NCBI GenBank assembly: GCA_015056305.1
Contig: SVGO01000016.1
Coordinates: 1 to 32,501 of the forward strand
From: Clostridiales bacterium
GTDB taxonomy: Bacteria; Bacillota; Clostridia; Christensenellales; Aristaeellaceae
DNA length: 32,501 nucleotides
Direction: 5' to 3'
Below are positions 31,104 through 32,501 of the stretch, piece after piece. The notes below the pieces were generated by a model, which had not been told where the DNA came from, ran no database searches, and worked only from the letters and a program-made list of their open reading frames with translations. Every line of letters starts with the position of its first letter. Position 1 is the first letter of the stretch. A program made the position numbers and the translations under genes.

Positions 31104-32501
31104 TGGGTGACATTTTTAAGCTCGCGCTTCGTCTCTTCGTGTTCGCGCTTGTGGCTGCCGTCGCTCTGGCGATGACCAACGAAGTGACCAAGGGCCCGAT
31201 CGAGGCCCAGAAGCTCGCCGCCAAGATGGAAGCGCTGGGTACCGTGCTTCCGGGCTGCGAGTATGCTCAGATTGAATATGAAGGCCTTGCCGAGGGCAGC
31301 AACCTTGACGAGATCTTCGAGGCCAAGGATGCCTCCGGTGCGACCGTCGGCTATGCGCTGACTGCGGCGCCGATGGGTTACGGCGGACCGATCCCGATCA
31401 CCGTCGGTATCAGCACCGAGGGCCACATCACGCAGACCTTTGTCGGTGCTCTGCAGGAAACTGCCGGTCTGGGCACCAAGGTTGGCGAGGCTGACTTCAA
31501 GGATCAGTTCATTGCGATCCCGGCCGATCCGGATACCCTGAATGACAACGTCGATACCATCGGCGGCGCGACGGTTTCCTCCGGCGCTTTCGTCAACGCG
31601 GTTTCCGAAATCCTTACCTATTCTAAGAACACCCTTGGCATTGCGCCGAATGCGGGCGATAAGGACGCCATTCTGGCTGCCGCCGCCGCTGCTGCTGGCA
31701 ATGCCGAGCCGGTGATCACCACCAACACCTACGACGTCAACGGCTTCGGCCCGATGAAGGTTGAGGTTGCGGTTGACGACGCTGGCAAGATCGTGTCTGT
31801 GAATGTCGTCGAGCACAACGAGACCCCGGGCTTCGGCGCGGATCTGATCGCTGCCGGCTTCGACGCGCTGGTGGGTCAGGACATCGCCGGCGCGGCCATC
31901 GATGTGAAGGCTGGCGTGACGATGACCTCCAAGGGCATCAATGCGGCTCTGAAGGCTGCTGGTCCGCAGGTTCCGACTGATCCGTATACCGTCAAGGGCT
32001 TTGGCAAGTTCACCATGAATGTTGCTGTCCAGGATGGTACGATCGCTGCGATCAACGCTCCGGTTCATAACGAGACTCCGGGCTTCGGCGCTGACATCCT
32101 CACCGAGGAAGCGCTGGCCTATCTGGTTGGTCAGGACATCGCGACTGCTCAGGTCGATATGAAGTCCGGCGTGACCATGACTTCCAATGCGATTGCTGAT
32201 GCGCTCCGTCAGGCTGCCGCCGCCAACGGCATCGTGGTCGAGACCACTGAGGCTGCTCCGGCTGCCGACGCGACCTCTTCTGCGTCCACCGCCGCTGCCG
32301 CTCCTGCCGCTGAAACCGCTTCTGCCGGTAACGTCTACGACGTGAAGGGCTTCCAGCCGATGAAGGTCGCTGTTGAGGTCGACGAGGCTGGTAAGATCGT
32401 GTCCGTCGCCGTGACCGAGCACAACGAGACCCCGGGCTTCGGCGCTGACCTGATCAACGCTGGCTTTGACGCTCTGGTGGGTCAGGATATCGCGACTGCC
32501 G
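31103..32501 (+). CDS. rnfG: Rnf complex subunit RnfG with extra tandem FMN-binding modules (partial)
   Basis: RnfG carries a covalent FMN outside the membrane. The gene starts at ATG 31103, with GGGGAGG at 31086-31092, and is still open at the window end (466 codons seen). Residues 1-180 are an ordinary RnfG: one membrane helix (about 5-24), ETAGLG and the flavinylation motif DTIGGATVSS (T157). Three further modules follow, starting near residues 210, 295 and 412. Each has G-F-G/Q...V-V-D-G-I-V, then HNETPGFGA; modules 2 and 3 end in D-x-K-[AS]-GVTMTS (T273, T358), and module 4 is cut off. An Ala/Pro/Ser/Thr-rich linker (about 384-410) precedes module 4. Ordinary RnfG is about 200 aa. In the extra modules Val replaces the usual Ala before the Thr, so flavin loading is likely but not certain. 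Confidence 0.92.
   Translation, partial: MGDIFKLALRLFVFALVAAVALAMTNEVTKGPIEAQKLAAKMEALGTVLPGCEYAQIEYEGLAEGSNLDEIFEAKDASGATVGYALTAAPMGYGGPIPITVGISTEGHITQTFVGALQETAGLGTKVGEADFKDQFIAIPADPDTLNDNVDTIGGATVSSGAFVNAVSEILTYSKNTLGIAPNAGDKDAILAAAAAAAGNAEPVITTNTYDVNGFGPMKVEVAVDDAGKIVSVNVVEHNETPGFGADLIAAGFDALVGQDIAGAAIDVKAGVTMTSKGINAALKAAGPQVPTDPYTVKGFGKFTMNVAVQDGTIAAINAPVHNETPGFGADILTEEALAYLVGQDIATAQVDMKSGVTMTSNAIADALRQAAAANGIVVETTEAAPAADATSSASTAAAAPAAETASAGNVYDVKGFQPMKVAVEVDEAGKIVSVAVTEHNETPGFGADLINAGFDALVGQDIATA
31730..32501 (+). repeat. Tandem repeats encoding FMN-binding-like modules in rnfG
   Basis: Three in-frame repeat units start near 31730, 31985 and 32336. Units 1 and 3 are nearly identical in DNA over the ETPGFGADLI to VGQDIA stretch (about 31809-31886 and 32418-32495), whereas unit 2 (about 32068 on) is more diverged. 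This indicates recent duplication or gene conversion. The last unit is cut by the window end. Confidence 0.85.

Noticed and set aside
30908..32422. Minus-strand open frame opposite rnfG
   Set aside because: It mirrors the repeat units of rnfG, with a low-complexity Gly/Ser/Arg composition; the + strand frame matches RnfG and FMN-binding modules.

Overview
The window reads as a GC-rich, endospore-forming Firmicute, most likely a member of the Clostridia. The evidence is a full-length spoIVA with a sigma-E-like promoter, Bacillus/Clostridia gene neighbourhoods, a clostridial-type LigA and SSB-family protein, and an Rnf operon in the clostridial order C-D-G. All supported genes lie on the + strand. 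I see no tRNA, rRNA, CRISPR array, prophage or transposase gene.

Layout. (1) 1-5369: the end of an SSB-family gene, a palindrome-rich element, a terminator and promoter, then yerC-like regulator, pcrA and ligA (replication and repair; pcrB, usually between yerC and pcrA in Bacillus, is absent). (2) 5370-8967: promoter, yicC, a second palindrome-rich element, remA, gmk, rpoZ, coaBC and a terminator. This is the classic yloC-remA-gmk-rpoZ-coaBC block. (3) 8968-14250: a strong promoter, a small unknown single-pass membrane protein, secD, secF, an untranslated leader with two hairpins, and recJ. (4) 14251-20110: relA, dtd, a metallo-hydrolase, hemZ and an unrecognised protein, mostly with overlapping or tightly spaced ends; apt, usually between recJ and relA, is absent. 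(5) 20144-25857: a cytoplasmic cyclophilin, zapA, a terminator, a half copy of the palindrome-rich element, a U32 protein and mutS2. (6) 25911-28633: an HtrA/S1C-type serine protease, spoIVA under a probable sigma-E promoter, and a long symmetrical terminator. (7) 28727-end: promoter, rnfC, rnfD and the first 466 codons of rnfG.

Most of this is conserved housekeeping content: DNA repair, RNA and nucleotide metabolism, protein export, stringent response, cell division, sporulation and ferredoxin:NAD+ energy conservation. Two things stand out. The first is a family of intergenic elements (about 200 bp when complete) built from short GC hairpins whose stems differ in sequence but stay paired, arranged around a 20-bp perfect palindrome. 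Two complete copies and one half copy are present, and the two copies in forward orientation end next to the Shine-Dalgarno sequence of the next gene. The second is an RnfG protein extended by at least three extra FMN-binding-like modules in tandem, still open at the window edge, which suggests a multi-flavin Rnf subunit.
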